Shown in pieces: positions 8,951 to 18,796 of a DNA stretch of 64,000 nt; the stretch's first letter is position 1; each line of letters opens with the position of its first letter. The DNA is from CAVTWS01 sp963738445 (GTDB lineage Bacteria; Actinomycetota; Acidimicrobiia; Acidimicrobiales; SHLQ01): assembly GCA_963738445.1 (NCBI GenBank), contig CAVTWS010000001.1, positions 248,001-312,000 of the forward strand, read 5' to 3'. A program made the translations under genes and the position numbers. Under the pieces are notes generated by a model. The model was given only the letters and a program-made list of their open reading frames with translations. It searched no databases and was not told the DNA's origin.

Positions 8951-9724
8951 TCAGCGGTCGAGGCGCTCGATCAGGCGTTGCATGCCGCGGATCCAACGGT
9001 CGTGGTCGGAGGCCCGGTTGACGGCGTACTCGCGCACCTGGGGGTGGGGGAGGATCAGGAACCGCTCGTCCCGGAGGCCGGTCACGACGGCGTCGGCGAC
9101 GTCGGCCGGCTCGATCATCCCCTGTGCGATCACGACATCGGTGGCCAGCTCGCCGGGCGTGTCCATCACGAGTGGGGTGGTGACCCCCTGGGGGCACAGG
9201 CACGAGATCTTGATGCCCTCGTGACCGTGGGTGATGGCGATCCACTCGGCCAGCGCCACCGCGGCATGTTTGGTGACGGCATACGGCGCCGCTCCGGGGC
9301 TGGTCAGCAGCCCGGCCGCCGACGCGGTGTGCAGCAGGTAGCCGCCCCCTCGGGCCGCCATGCGGGGGATCAGGGCCCGGGCCGAGTACACGTGGGCCAT
9401 CAGGTTGATGTCGATGGTGCGGCGCCAGACGTCGTCGGGAAGGTCGAGGCCGCCGTTGCTCCCGATGCCGGCGTTGGCGCAGAAGAGGTCGATCGGCCCG
9501 TGGGCGGTCTCGACGGAGTCGATCAGCGCCACGATGTCGGCCTCGGACGACACGTCGCACCGAACGGGATGGGCACCGATGTCGGCCGCCACCGACGTCA
9601 GGCCCGGGGCCACATCGGCGATGATCACGGCGCGGGCGCGTTCGGCCACGAAGCGCTCGGCGAGGGCCCGGCCGATGCCGCTGGCCCCGCCGGTGACTAC
9701 CACGACCCGTTCGGCGATGTCCAT
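8951..9724 (-). CDS. Short-chain dehydrogenase/reductase (SDR)
   Basis: 257 aa, intact, convergent with the LLM operon. Cofactor-binding TGGASGIG, NAGIGSNGG and catalytic YAVTK are all present, and the Asp of IADV after the second strand suggests NAD preference. Classical single-domain SDR; substrate unknown. It stands alone. Confidence 0.85.
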   Translation of the reverse strand: MDIAERVVVVTGGASGIGRALAERFVAERARAVIIADVAPGLTSVAADIGAHPVRCDVSSEADIVALIDSVETAHGPIDLFCANAGIGSNGGLDLPDDVWRRTIDINLMAHVYSARALIPRMAARGGGYLLHTASAAGLLTSPGAAPYAVTKHAAVALAEWIAITHGHEGIKISCLCPQGVTTPLVMDTPGELATDVVIAQGMIEPADVADAVVTGLRDERFLILPHPQVREYAVNRASDHDRWIRGMQRLIERLDR

Positions 9725-10042
9725 GTCGGGACGTTAGGACCTGGGTACCGGGACCACCGACCCGACCGCCGAGGCCGGCGTTCGACGTCACCACTGGGGG
9801 CTATGGGGGACGTGTGGGTCCGTCAGCCCGTTCGCGAGGGGTCGTTCTTCCCAATCCAGGCCCAAACCCCATCGACTGTCACAGATGCTGGCTAGGGTGC
9901 AAGCAAGGGAAATGTTCGGGGACTACCCCCGGATCTCCCGGTGAAGCCTTCCTCGCTCCAAAGTGCGCGAGGCTGGCCCGCAGAACACCCGCCTTCAGAA
10001 ACATCACAGGTTCCGCACACACCCCGGCGTAAGGTGACCACG
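9725..10042. other. Intergenic region without a convincing gene
   Basis: 318 bases upstream of both the SDR (minus) and a 64-aa gene (plus). One small hairpin, CCTCGC (9951-9956) with GCGAGG (9967-9972), and G/C runs near 9919-9941 are visible. No open frame here has coding character. Confidence 0.5.
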
Positions 10043-10237
10043 ATGACCGACACCACCTCCCCCAGCACGCTCGCCGTCGACGAGGCTCTCGAGCTGATCG
10101 ACCGCAGCCTGCGCCAGGTGCTGAGCCGCGAGCTCATGTCGGCCTCGGAGGTCGCGGACCTCCTGCTCGACCTGCGGGTGCTGCTCACCACCGCGGATAC
10201 CGAACTGCTTGCCGAGCCCGTCGGCGCCATCGGCTGA
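10043..10237 (+). CDS. Small hypothetical acidic protein
   Basis: 64 aa from ATG 10043. It is mostly predicted helix, Leu-rich and acidic (for example VDEALELIDRSL and EVADLLLDLRVLL), with no signal peptide. It resembles a small adaptor or dimerising protein rather than an enzyme. A weak ribosome binding site (AAGGTGA) precedes the start. It is flanked by a convergent PAP2 gene. The family is not recognised. Confidence 0.45.
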   Translation: MTDTTSPSTLAVDEALELIDRSLRQVLSRELMSASEVADLLLDLRVLLTTADTELLAEPVGAIG

Positions 10238-10358
10238 TCACACCGCCTTCGAGACCCCGCGGGCGAAATCGGTCGCCGCGGAGGCTCGGTTGGTTCGATC
10301 ATCCAGTCGGTGCCAGAAACTGGTCCGCGCATCAGTCTGGTCAGGGCCGGGAATCCGG

Positions 10359-10925
10359 TCAGCGCAGGATTCGTTGCCGAACCCGGTGCATCGGGGCGAC
10401 GGCCTTGACGACCTTGGCCAGCCCGATCCCCAGCGCGGCGCCGGCGACGACATCGCTGGCGTGGTGGATGCGGACGTGGATCCGGCTGGTGGCCACCACG
10501 GCGGCGGCGCCGTAGTACAGGGGCCGAAGTCGGCTGCCCTCGCTGAGCAGCCCGGCGGCGAGCAGCGCTGAACTGGCGTGGCCGCTCGGGAAGCTGCTCG
10601 TGCGGGGCGTGCGCAGGTGGTGCGGGTGTGGTTCGTCGGCCTCGGGACGAGGGCGCCGGAACCACGACTTGATCAGACCGTTGACGAGCGCGGACTCGGC
10701 GCCCAGTGCCACGGCCTGGCGCATCGCCGACGCTGGACCGGCCGGCCCCAACCCCTTCGCCAGGCCGGCGATGTGCCAGATGAGGCTGAAGTCGCCCAAC
10801 TCCGACGCGAGGTAGAAGACCCGGTCTGCGTTCGGACGACCCCGCAGGTGATCGAACCAGCCGTCGACCACGTCGTCGAAGCGTTGCATGGGTCCTTCGA
10901 CGGCCGGTGGGAACACGATGGGCAT
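10359..10925 (-). CDS. PAP2-family phosphatase
   Basis: 188 aa from ATG 10925; the longer upstream frame is Arg-rich noise. The three phosphatidic acid phosphatase motifs are intact: K86-x6-RP (KSWFRRPRP), PSGH at 113-116 (FPSGHASS) and SR-x5-H-x3-D at 147-158 (SRIHVRIHHASD). These give a vanadium-haloperoxidase-like phosphatase with nucleophilic His154. The likely substrate is a lipid phosphate or polyprenyl diphosphate. Only two to three hydrophobic segments are clear, so it may be a short PAP2 form. Confidence 0.85.
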   Translation of the reverse strand: MPIVFPPAVEGPMQRFDDVVDGWFDHLRGRPNADRVFYLASELGDFSLIWHIAGLAKGLGPAGPASAMRQAVALGAESALVNGLIKSWFRRPRPEADEPHPHHLRTPRTSSFPSGHASSALLAAGLLSEGSRLRPLYYGAAAVVATSRIHVRIHHASDVVAGAALGIGLAKVVKAVAPMHRVRQRILR

Positions 10926-11041
10926 AGGTCTGGCATGGTAAGGCGACGCGTAGGAGAACCGTCCTGTCCGCCCGATCGGCGGACCAGCCGTCAGCCCGGC
11001 GCAGACCATCCGTGGAGTGGCGAGACCGGTCGAGGAGTGAG

Positions 11042-11437
11042 ATGACGATCCCGGACGACGACGAAGCGGGCGCCGTGCTCGCCGCCAACGAGGCGTTCTA
11101 CGCAGCGTTCGAGAAGGGCGACCTCGACGATCTCGCGGCGACGTGGGAACACAGCGAGCGGGTCGTCTGCACACACCCGGGGTGGCCGATCCTCCGGGGC
11201 TGGCCCACGGTCCGTGAGTCGTGGAGCCGCATCCTCGGGGGAAGCCGGCTCCAGTTCATCCTCACCAACGTGTCGGTCGCCATCGAGGGAGATGTCGCCT
11301 GGGTGACGCTCGAGGAGAACCTCCTCAACGGTGGGCAGACGGGAGGAGCGGTGGCGGCGCTCAACCTGCTGGTGCGCGGGGAACGGGGCTGGCTGGTCGT
11401 GGCGCACCACGGGTCGGGGATCGTCGGGCGGGTCTGA
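11042..11437 (+). CDS. SnoaL/NTF2-like protein (DUF4440 type)
   Basis: 131 aa with GAGGAGTGAG ahead of ATG 11042. The pattern ANEAFYAAFEKGDLDDLAA, CTHPGWPILRGWPTV and the C-terminal GWLVVAHHGSG is characteristic of ketosteroid-isomerase-fold proteins of the SnoaL_3/DUF4440 kind. Such proteins bind small hydrophobic ligands or act as isomerases and hydrolases. It is followed 59 bases later by an amidohydrolase on the same strand. Confidence 0.7.
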   Translation: MTIPDDDEAGAVLAANEAFYAAFEKGDLDDLAATWEHSERVVCTHPGWPILRGWPTVRESWSRILGGSRLQFILTNVSVAIEGDVAWVTLEENLLNGGQTGGAVAALNLLVRGERGWLVVAHHGSGIVGRV

Positions 11438-11496
11438 GGCCCGGCTAACGTCCGGCACGCACGAGGGTCGGTGCCGGGGACGGAAGGAGCAGCACG

Positions 11497-12688
11497 ATGT
11501 TCGAGACGCCGTGGATCGTGTCCGCCGACGACCACGTCGTCGAGCCGCCGGGGATCTGGACCGATCGCCTGTCGGCCACCGATCGTGAACACGGGCCGCG
11601 GGTCGTCCAGGACACCTGCGAGACGCTGTTCGACCCGCGGACGTGGGCGGTCCGGTACAAGAAGGGCGGCGAGGGTCCGGTGGTCGACTGGTGGCTCTAC
11701 GAGGACACCGTCAGGGCCATCCCGAAAGTTGTGGCGTGCGCCGGGTATCCGTTCGAGGAACACACCGTCGACGCCATCGCCTACGCCGACATGCGGCCCG
11801 GTTGTTACGACCCCGTGGCCCGACTCGCCGACATGGACCTCATCCGGGTCGAGCGTTCGATGTGCTTCCCGATGATGTGCCGGTTCGCCGGGCAGATGTT
11901 CCTCGAGGCCAAGGATCGGGACCTCGCGCTGCGGTGCGTGCGGGCCTACAACGACTGGATGGTCGACGAGTGGTGCGGCGGTTCCGGTGGCCGTCTGATC
12001 CCGGTCACGATCGTGCCGTTGTGGGACGCCGAGCTCGCGGCGCGAGAGGTGCGGCGCAATGCCGCGCGAGGTGTCAAGGTCATCACGTTCACCGAGATGC
12101 CGAGCTACCTCGGTTTGCCCTCGATCCACGATCCCGACCGCTTCTGGGACCCGCTGTTTCGCGCCTGCGACGAGACCGGCACCCTTGTCGCCATGCACAT
12201 CGGATCAGGCTCGAAGCTGGCCGACGTCAGCCCCTGGGCACCCCGCGCCGCCATCACCGCGCTCGACGTTCACCGCGGCGCAGACGTCGCTGGTGGAATG
12301 GCTCGTGTCGGGCAACCTGGCCCGGTTCCCGAACCTCAAGCTCGCCTACAGCGAGAGCCAGATCGGGTGGATGCCGTTCGTGCTCGACCGGGTCGACAAG
12401 GTGTGGGAGCACGCCGAGTACGCCGGCATGGACCCGATCGTCACCGAGCCGCCGAGCTCGTACGTGGCCGGCCGGGTCTACGGCAGCTTCTTCGACGACG
12501 TGACGGGCATCGAGATGCGGGATCGGATCGGCGTGTCGCAGATCGTCTTCGAGGTCGACTACCCGCACCAGGACACGACCTGGCCCGACACCGGCCAAGT
12601 GCTTGACCAGCTGGCCACCATGGTGACCCCCGAGGAGTTGGTGATGATCGCCCGCACCAACGCCCTGGAGATGATCGGCGACACCTGA
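11497..12688 (+). CDS. Amidohydrolase_2 (ACMSD-like), one frameshift
   Basis: About 396 aa once a single extra base near 12264-12268 is removed. The N-terminal part ends in PRAAITAL and the other frame resumes with TFTAAQTSLVEWLVSG. The opening SADDHVVEPP, CMHIGSG-like segment (AMHIGSGSK) and EVDYPHQDTTWP near the C-terminus match metal-dependent TIM-barrel hydrolases and decarboxylases of the amidohydrolase 2 family. RBS GGAAGGAG precedes the ATG. Likely acts on a ring-cleavage or carboxylated intermediate. A paralogous gene lies at 42.9 kb. Confidence 0.75.
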
Positions 12689-12704
12689 CCACTCGGCCGG
12701 CAAC

Positions 12705-12760
12705 CAGGGCCACCAGCACCACCAGCACCACCAGCACCACAGCACCACAGCACCACACCC
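12705..12760. repeat. CACCAG-type simple repeat
   Basis: A run of ACCAGCACC / ACAGCACC units fills the space after the amidohydrolase stop and directly precedes the 48-nt palindrome. It is a low-complexity array, likely from slippage. Too short and too irregular for a CRISPR. Confidence 0.7.
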
Positions 12761-12764
12761 CCGC

Positions 12765-12812
12765 TTCTGGGAGACGAACCTGTCGCGTGGGCGACCGTCG
12801 TGTCTCCCAGAA
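12765..12812. repeat. 48-nt palindromic element, copy A
   Basis: TTCTGGGAGAC (12765-12775) pairs perfectly with GTCTCCCAGAA (12802-12812). Inside, GTCGC (12782-12786) and GCGAC (12791-12795) form a second stem with a four-base loop, exactly centred. The element lies between convergent genes (amidohydrolase and SDR). Three further elements in the window have the same ends and the same 48-nt length. Confidence 0.8.
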
Positions 12813-12854
12813 CGAGGTGGTGGGGGCGCGGCCGGGTGCACGCTTCTATGGATG

Positions 12855-13754
12855 TCAGCGGGGGCGCAGGGTGCGGGCCAGCTTCTTGATCTCGCCGGTG
12901 TTGCCGGGGGCGAAGTCGTCGAAGCCGGTGAGGTCGGTGACCTCGTCCCAGCGTTCGAGGAGGGTCTCGGCGGTGGCATCCGGGTCGTAGATGCCCTGGG
13001 CCAGCCCGATCACGAACCGGGCGACGACCCCGCCGGCCACCGAGAAGACCTGACCGCTCGCCGGGCAGTCCCGAGAGGCCAGGAGCGCCACGAGCGGCGA
13101 CACCTTCTCCGGCGCGAGGTGTTCGTTGAGGTCGCCGAGGATCGCCTCGGTCATGCGGGTGTGGGCCACGGGGGCGATGGCGTTGACCTTGATGTCGAAC
13201 CGCTCGCCTTCGACGGCCAGCACGTGGGTGAACCCGACCAGGCCCATCTTGGCGGCGCCGTAGTTGGCCTGACCGAAGTTGCCGAGCAGCCCGGCGTTGC
13301 TCGCCGTGTTGATGATCCGGCCGTAGCCCCGTTCACGCATGAGCACCCAGGCGGGGTGGGTCACGTTGAACGCGCCCTTGACGTGGACGGCCAGCACCGC
13401 GTCGACCATGTCCGGGGTCATGTTGTGGAAAGCCTTGTCACGCAGGATCCCGGCGTTGTTGACGACGATGTCGACCTGGCCGAAGGCGTCGACGGCGGTC
13501 TTGACGATGGCCGCGCCACCCTCGGGCGTGGCGACCGAGTTCGTGTCGGCCACCGCCTCGCCACCGAGGGCCCGGATCTCCTGACACACCGACTCGGCGG
13601 GGCCACCGGAGGCCCCGGTGCCGTCGGCGGCGACGCCGAGGTCGTTGATGACGAGGCGAGCGCCGCGGCGGGCCAGTTCGAGGGCGTGGCAGCGTCCGAG
13701 CCCGCCCCCGCCCCCGGTGATGATGGCGACCTCGCCGTCGAATCCGATGGTCAT
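12855..13754 (-). CDS. SDR resembling the (3R)-hydroxyacyl-CoA dehydrogenase part of MFE-2
   Basis: 299 aa. TGGGGGLG cofactor motif, NNAGILRDKAF (a phrase typical of the peroxisomal multifunctional enzyme 2 / HSD17B4 dehydrogenase domain), catalytic YGAAK, and a C-terminal extension after the Rossmann core. The expected reaction is NAD-dependent oxidation of a (3R)-hydroxyacyl-CoA in beta-oxidation of fatty acid or steroid side chains. It is alone on its strand, convergent with the amidohydrolase. Confidence 0.8.
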   Translation of the reverse strand: MTIGFDGEVAIITGGGGGLGRCHALELARRGARLVINDLGVAADGTGASGGPAESVCQEIRALGGEAVADTNSVATPEGGAAIVKTAVDAFGQVDIVVNNAGILRDKAFHNMTPDMVDAVLAVHVKGAFNVTHPAWVLMRERGYGRIINTASNAGLLGNFGQANYGAAKMGLVGFTHVLAVEGERFDIKVNAIAPVAHTRMTEAILGDLNEHLAPEKVSPLVALLASRDCPASGQVFSVAGGVVARFVIGLAQGIYDPDATAETLLERWDEVTDLTGFDDFAPGNTGEIKKLARTLRPR

Positions 13755-13899
13755 GGCGTGCGTCTCCTGATCGACCCGTGGAACGCCAGCACGCTATCGA
13801 CCGGCCGATCGGTAAAGCGACACGATGGGTCGGCACCCCCGGATCGGGGCGGAACAGGGCGCGCTGCTACCATGCGGCGTCCCCGAACCGGAGCGAACC

Positions 13900-14097
13900 A
13901 TGGCCGACGCCACCACGACGTTCACCACGAAATCCAAGGTCGAGGCGGCAGAGGATCTCACCGGCGTGCCGGAGGGCACCGCGGGCAAGATCCTGCTCGT
14001 CAACGGATTCTCGTGGATCCGGTACTTCGTGAAGTTCGACAACGGCGTGTCGATCGGTTCGCTCGACGGGCGCTACCTGCGGCTCCGCCGCTCCTGA
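13900..14097 (+). CDS. Small conserved-looking hypothetical protein
   Basis: 65 aa from ATG 13900. The sequence has a compact beta-rich look (GKILLVNGFSWIRYFVKFDNG) after an acidic helix (KVEAAEDLTGVPEGT). There is no signal peptide and no known catalytic motif. Codon use matches its neighbours, and the frame is intact between two opposite-strand genes, so it is likely real. It may be a small SH3-like or DNA/RNA-binding domain, but this is a guess. Confidence 0.5.
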   Translation: MADATTTFTTKSKVEAAEDLTGVPEGTAGKILLVNGFSWIRYFVKFDNGVSIGSLDGRYLRLRRS

Positions 14098-14135
14098 GGC
14101 GCCCCTCAGTCGCCGCGCCGCTCGTGCGGCGCCTG

Positions 14136-15343
14136 TCAGTCGCGGTAGGTGCCCGGCGCGGTCATGGCGCCGCGCCGCCAGCGCCGGGGTGACAGCACCA
14201 GGGCGCGGGGGTAGTCCTCGAACAACCAGCGGCCGAAGTTGCGCCGGGTCCAGTCGGTGAGGCCGGCCGCCTTGATGGCACCCTTGGCGCCCACCTCGCT
14301 GACGAGGACCTTTGACAACAAGTGGGCGAACCGGTGGTCGATCTCCAGATCGCTTCGGACCGCTCGCTCGTAGTGGGCCATCGTGGATCCGGGTGGTCGA
14401 CCTCGGGTGGCGGCGATCGCCTCGGCGGCCCGCACTCCCGTCAGGAGGGCCTGCCCGATCCCCTCGCCGGTCATCGGATCAGTGGCCGCCGCGGCGTCGC
14501 CGACCCACATCGTCCGGGTGCTCGTGAGCGGGAGGGCCCCGAAGTGGGCGGGGATCGGCCATGCCTTGTGTGGCGCCTCGGCCTCGGCATCAGGCCCGAG
14601 GAACTCGACGATGTGGCGGCGCTGCAACAGGTCCGGCCAGATGTCCTTCATGTCGCCGACCGGAACCCGGCCTCCGCGCAGAACCCCGAACCCGACGTTG
14701 GCCGCGCCATCCCCGAGCGGGAAGCTCCAGGCGTAGCCGGGGAGCAGGTCGGGCTCGAACCACACCATGAGGTCCCGCTGGGCTCGGGGCGAGACGTTGC
14801 GGACGTACTGGCGGAACGCATGCCAGTCGCCCAGGTATCCGGGTTGGTTCGTGCCCAGCATCTTGCGGGTCGGCGACCACATGCCGTCGGCGGCGATGAG
14901 CAGGTCGGAGGTGATCGAGCCGCCGGCGGCGAGGTCTATCTCGACCCGTTCGGCGGTCTGGCGTACCGCGGTGCAGCCGTGACCCAACCGCACGTCGGCG
15001 CCGGAGGCGACGGCGAGGTCGACGAGCGCCGCGTCGAGATCGGCCCGACGGGCGACGGCCGCGTACTGGCCGCGACCGGTCGGGAGGGGCAGGCGGATCT
15101 CCCGCCCCGACGGGGAGCGCACGACCGCCTCGTCGATCCGGATCCACGAGGGCACGGTGTCGGGGTCGAGTCCGAGGTGTTCGAGCTGGCGCAACGCGAG
15201 GGTCGTGAGGCCGTCGCCGCAGCACTTGTCGCGCCCCGGGGGGCTTTGTCGACGAGGACGACGTGGCGGCCGTGGCGAGCGAGCTCGATCGCTGCTGCTG
15301 AGCCGGCGGGACCGGCGCCGATGACCACTACCTCCACGTGCAC
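14136..15343 (-). CDS. Geranylgeranyl-reductase-family FAD oxidoreductase, one frameshift
   Basis: About 402 aa. The FAD-binding start (VEVVVIGAGPAGSAAAIEL, GTG at 15343 or 15337) lies in a different frame from the rest. A missing G in the G-run near 15234-15241 joins them, giving RDKCCGDGL, a signature of the GGR / digeranylglycerophospholipid reductase family. Later motifs are ADGMWSPTRK, GYAWSFPLGDGAANVGFG and WVGDAAAATDPMTGEGI (FAD-contacting GDAA). These flavoproteins reduce isoprenoid double bonds or act as monooxygenases on lipids and quinones. The homopolymer context suggests sequencing error. Confidence 0.75.
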
Positions 15344-15411
15344 GGCCCGCAGGCTACCGACCTGGGTTCCCGCGCCGACCGCTGAAGACGCGGTATCGGG
15401 CGACTGGCGGC

Positions 15412-17169
15412 TCAACCCGTGGGCGGGGGGATGGTGGTGGTGGGCGCGGTGGGTGTGACCGGGACCGTGGTCGGAGGCACCGTCGTGGGTGCGGCGGCCG
15501 GCACCGTGGTGGGTGCGGCGGCGGTCGGTGGCACGGTGGTGGTGGTCGGCCGGGAGGGCTCGCCCGAGCACGACACGCCCTCGGGCCGGTAGAGGGCCCG
15601 CACGCTGTCCACCTCGCTGCGGCCGTCGAGGTAGGTGCGGGTGCGTTCGGTGATGACCCGGGTGCAGGCTGCGCCGCTCGGGGTCTCGGTCTGACCGGTC
15701 TGCTCGGAGTCGACGAAGCGCGTCGAGTACAGGCTGACCGTGATGCTCGACTCGGTGTACGCCGGCCAGACGAGGATGCCGTACGGCGTGGTGTTGACGA
15801 TCTCGAGGTCCGGGCTCGGGTAGCTGAGCGTGGCCTCGCGGCCGTAGGGATATCGGCTGATGTAGATGGAGTGGCTCTGGTAGTCGCCGAAGTCCAGACC
15901 GGCGAAGAAGGCGGCGTTGAAGAGCGTGGTGGCGAACTGGGAGATACCGCCGCCGACCCCCTCGGAGAACACGCCGTCCTGGATGACGGGGGCGCTCACG
16001 AAGCCGTTCTCGGCGGTGCGAGGGCCGATGAAGTCGTTGACCGAGAAGCTCCGACCAGGCTCGATGATGACGCCCTGGACGAGGTCGGCGATGCGATGGA
16101 TGTTCTGCACCCGTGGCTGTCCGGCCGGGTGGTTCGTCGTGAAGGTCCCGACCTCCTCGATGATGCCCAGGGACTCCGCCCATTCCCGGCCCAGCTCTGT
16201 GGGTGTCTCGACCGGCTCGAGCTCCACCTCGTCCTGGCCCGCGACGATCGCGTCGAGGATGAGGTCGGGGCTGGCCTCACCGCAGCACGTGACGGTGGGT
16301 TCGCCGCCGACAACGCCGGGCTGGCCGTTGAACACGATGATCGTCGCCGGGGTGCCCATCACCTGGAGGTCGGCGTAGGTGTCGTTGAGCCAGGCCTGCA
16401 CGGAGTCGTCGCTCAACGCCAGGCTGGGGGTGTCGCCCGTCGTGTCGAGCAGCAGCCAGCTCCGCAGGAGGTCAGGGCTGATCGTCTCCGTGCGGCCGCC
16501 GACGGTGACGTCGACGCCGTCGGCCGTGGTGGCGTTCACCAGGCCGACGAGGTCGACGAGGTCCTGGTCAGGCTCGGGCGGCTCCACGGTGACGAGCTCG
16601 ACGTGGACGGTCGTGCCGGAAGGGTCGAAGGCGGCTTCGAGGGACGAGACGAGGCCGGCGATGTCGATCGCCTGGCCGGGCGTGCCCAGCGTGAGCACGA
16701 GCTCACCGGCGACGAGATCGACCGTGGGCGGGATCGCCTCGTTGGATCCGAGGTCGAACGACGCGACGGTCGCCTGGGTGACCTCGGGGTCGACGCCGAG
16801 CACGGGGTCGACGCTCGTCGAGCCCAGCAGGCGTCCGATCCACTCGAATGGGTGTGTGGGGTCGGCGTCGAGGACGGCATCGACGGTGGCCTCGACGTCG
16901 ACGCCGGTGCCGAGCTCGGCAGCGGTGGTCGTGAACGTGCCGGCGTCGGTCTCGATGACGACCTCGGACTCGCCGTACGAGGCGGCCAACGTTTCCACCC
17001 GGGTGCGCAGGGCGGGCTCGCCCAGGCCGCCCACCCCCTCACCGGCCAGCTCGACGTTGCGGGAGACCCGATCCCGGTGGATCACCAGATCGATCGCCCA
17101 GGCCGCGACGAGCAGGACGAAGAGCGCGCCGAGAGCAGCGAGGACTCGGGAGGACAACCGCCTGGGCAC
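15412..17169 (-). CDS. Membrane-anchored VanW-like protein
   Basis: 585 aa from GTG 17169 (VPRRLSS). There is one N-terminal membrane segment (residues about 8-28), then a long extracytoplasmic region with repeated YkuD/PG-binding-like modules. The VanW domain follows, with SFSVNDFIGPRTAENGF and GVGGGISQFATTLFNA. The C-terminal 60 residues are a Thr/Pro-rich tail. VanW proteins occur in cell-wall and glycopeptide-resistance contexts, but their reaction is unknown; a wall-linked role is likely. The gene is divergent from the GntR regulator. Confidence 0.8.
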   Translation of the reverse strand: MPRRLSSRVLAALGALFVLLVAAWAIDLVIHRDRVSRNVELAGEGVGGLGEPALRTRVETLAASYGESEVVIETDAGTFTTTAAELGTGVDVEATVDAVLDADPTHPFEWIGRLLGSTSVDPVLGVDPEVTQATVASFDLGSNEAIPPTVDLVAGELVLTLGTPGQAIDIAGLVSSLEAAFDPSGTTVHVELVTVEPPEPDQDLVDLVGLVNATTADGVDVTVGGRTETISPDLLRSWLLLDTTGDTPSLALSDDSVQAWLNDTYADLQVMGTPATIIVFNGQPGVVGGEPTVTCCGEASPDLILDAIVAGQDEVELEPVETPTELGREWAESLGIIEEVGTFTTNHPAGQPRVQNIHRIADLVQGVIIEPGRSFSVNDFIGPRTAENGFVSAPVIQDGVFSEGVGGGISQFATTLFNAAFFAGLDFGDYQSHSIYISRYPYGREATLSYPSPDLEIVNTTPYGILVWPAYTESSITVSLYSTRFVDSEQTGQTETPSGAACTRVITERTRTYLDGRSEVDSVRALYRPEGVSCSGEPSRPTTTTVPPTAAAPTTVPAAAPTTVPPTTVPVTPTAPTTTIPPPTG

Positions 17170-17224
17170 GGCGGTCAGTATGGCCCAGCCCTCCGACGAA
17201 CTTGGCGCGATCGAACAGACCCCG

Positions 17225-17263
17225 AAGTTGCGGTAACTTGGCAGCCATCTGACGACAGCCAAG
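17225..17263. promoter_or_regulatory. Candidate GntR operator
   Basis: Two overlapping dyads lie just before the regulator gene: AAGTT (17225-17229) with AACTT (17235-17239), and CTTGGC (17237-17242) with GCCAAG (17258-17263). They sit in the divergent region between the VanW-like gene and the GntR gene, the usual place for autoregulation. No promoter boxes are clear. Confidence 0.4.
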
Positions 17264-17274
17264 TAGGGTGACGT

Positions 17275-18152
17275 ATGGGCAGGCCGCCATCGGCAAGCAC
17301 AACAGCAACGGGTCGGGCCGCGCCCCCTAGGACGTCGACGGGCACCGCCACGAGGCCCGGCCAGACCCGCCGGGCCGCGGCGGCACCGGCGCGTCCGGTG
17401 CGGGCGTCGTCGCTCGCCCAGCAGGTCGAGGAGCTGCTCGCCCGCCGTTTGCGGTCCGACCTGCAGCCCGGCGACCAGTTGCCGCCCGAGCACGAGCTGG
17501 CGGCGGAGCTGATGGTGAGCCGGGCCACGATCCGGTCCGCGGTGGCGGCGCTGGCCCGCCGGGGGCTGGTGATGCGACGCCAGGGCGTCGGAACGTTCGT
17601 CAGCGAGGCGGCCCGGCTGTCGAACCCCCTCAGTGAGGCCATCGACTTCAACCACCTGATCGCGGCGCACGGGGCTCAGCCGGGCGTGTCGTTCGTCGAG
17701 GTCGAGCGGCGCACGGCCGCCGACCTCGCCGACGTGTTGAACCTCCGGCCTGATGCCCCGGTGTTGCGATTCACCAAGGTCTTCACCGCGGACGGTCAGC
17801 CCATCGTCCACGCGGTGAACACGCTCCCGACCACGTTGCTGGGCGCCGACCTGGAGCAGGCGGCCCAGGCTCGACCGGAGATCACCGAGCCCCTCTTCGA
17901 CTTCCTCGACGGTCGTCCGGGGCTCACCACTCGGTACCAGCTGACCTCCATCTCCGCCGCCGTGACCCGCGCTCCGGCCCCGGTCGCCTCGTCGGGCTCG
18001 ACCTGCCGGCCGGCCTCCCGCTCCTGGTGTTCGACGAGGTCGGCCTCGGTGACGGTGATCAGCCGCTGTGGCATTCGCGCAACTCGTTTCCCCCCAGCTC
18101 GATGCGGTTCGAGTTGGTCCGCCATCGACCGAGCGCCGAGGTGACCCGATGA
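17275..18152 (+). CDS. GntR/UTRA-family transcriptional regulator, one frameshift
   Basis: About 290 aa. A basic N-terminal tail is followed by a GntR winged helix (LAQQVEELLARRLRSDLQPGD, LMVSRATIRSAVAALARRG, QGVGTFV) and a UTRA ligand domain. The reading frame shifts near 17975-17983. After it the sequence continues as GRLVGLDLPAGLPLLVFDE and ends RHRPSAEVTR, a normal UTRA C-terminus. The stop overlaps the ATG of the deaminase gene (ATGA at 18149-18152), so it heads the operon. Its ligand is probably a purine or related nucleobase, judged from the neighbours. Confidence 0.8.
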
Positions 18153-18796
18153 CCGTCACGCCTGACCCCGTTCCCACGCACTTCGAGCTGCGCCTCCCCG
18201 ACTGGGTTGCCCTGGCACTGTCCGCCCGATCGCTCGTCTGCCCCACGCTCGAGGACCGCATGGATCTCGTGGTCGATCTGGCCCGACAGCACGTGGTCGA
18301 CGGCACCGGTGGCCCGTTCGCCGCCGCCGTCTTCGATCGGGTGGACGGGCGGCTCATCGCCGTCGGGGTCAACCTCGTCGTCCCCTCGTCTGCGTGCGTC
18401 GCCCATGCCGAGATCGTGGCCTTTGCCCTGGCGGGGCAGGCGCGGCGTTCGTTCGATCTGTCCTCGGACGGTCCGGTCGAGTTGGTGACGTCGACCGAAC
18501 CGTGCGCCATGTGTCTGGGCGCGGTGGGCTGGTCCGGCGTGTCGCGCCTGGTGTGCGGAGCGCGCGACGCCGACGCTCGGACGGTGGGTTTCGACGAGGG
18601 CGACAAGCCCGCCGACTGGGCGGCGACCCTGGAGCGGCGAGGTATCGAGGTCGTCGCCGACATCCGTCGAGCTGATGCCGCAGCGGTCATGGCGCTCTAC
18701 GTGGAGCGGGGCGGCCCGGTCTACAACGGCTCGCCCGACGCCGGCCCCGACCCGAGTCCGTCCGCGGAACCGGGGCGTCGAGAGGAGCAACGCTGA
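18149..18796 (+). CDS. Zinc-dependent nucleobase deaminase, guanine-deaminase-like
   Basis: 215 aa. The cytidine/deoxycytidylate deaminase fold zinc site is complete: HAE at 86-88 and TEPCAMC at 116-122. The C-terminal VYNG phrase and the overall order resemble guanine deaminase or tRNA-adenosine-type deaminases rather than cytidine deaminase. It is longer than the usual 155-160 aa because of an N-terminal extension. It overlaps both neighbours (ATGA and TGATG). Together with a molybdenum hydroxylase it suggests guanine to xanthine, then xanthine to urate. Confidence 0.75.
   Translation: MTVTPDPVPTHFELRLPDWVALALSARSLVCPTLEDRMDLVVDLARQHVVDGTGGPFAAAVFDRVDGRLIAVGVNLVVPSSACVAHAEIVAFALAGQARRSFDLSSDGPVELVTSTEPCAMCLGAVGWSGVSRLVCGARDADARTVGFDEGDKPADWAATLERRGIEVVADIRRADAAAVMALYVERGGPVYNGSPDAGPDPSPSAEPGRREEQR

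Noticed and set aside
12705..12760. Repeated CACCAG units considered as a CRISPR or VNTR locus
   Set aside because: No spacers and no repeat of 23 bases or more; it is a simple low-complexity run.
17170..18690. N-terminal extension of the VanW-like reading frame by about 500 residues
   Set aside because: The extension is antisense to the clearly coding GntR and deaminase genes; the membrane segment directly after GTG 17169 marks the true start.
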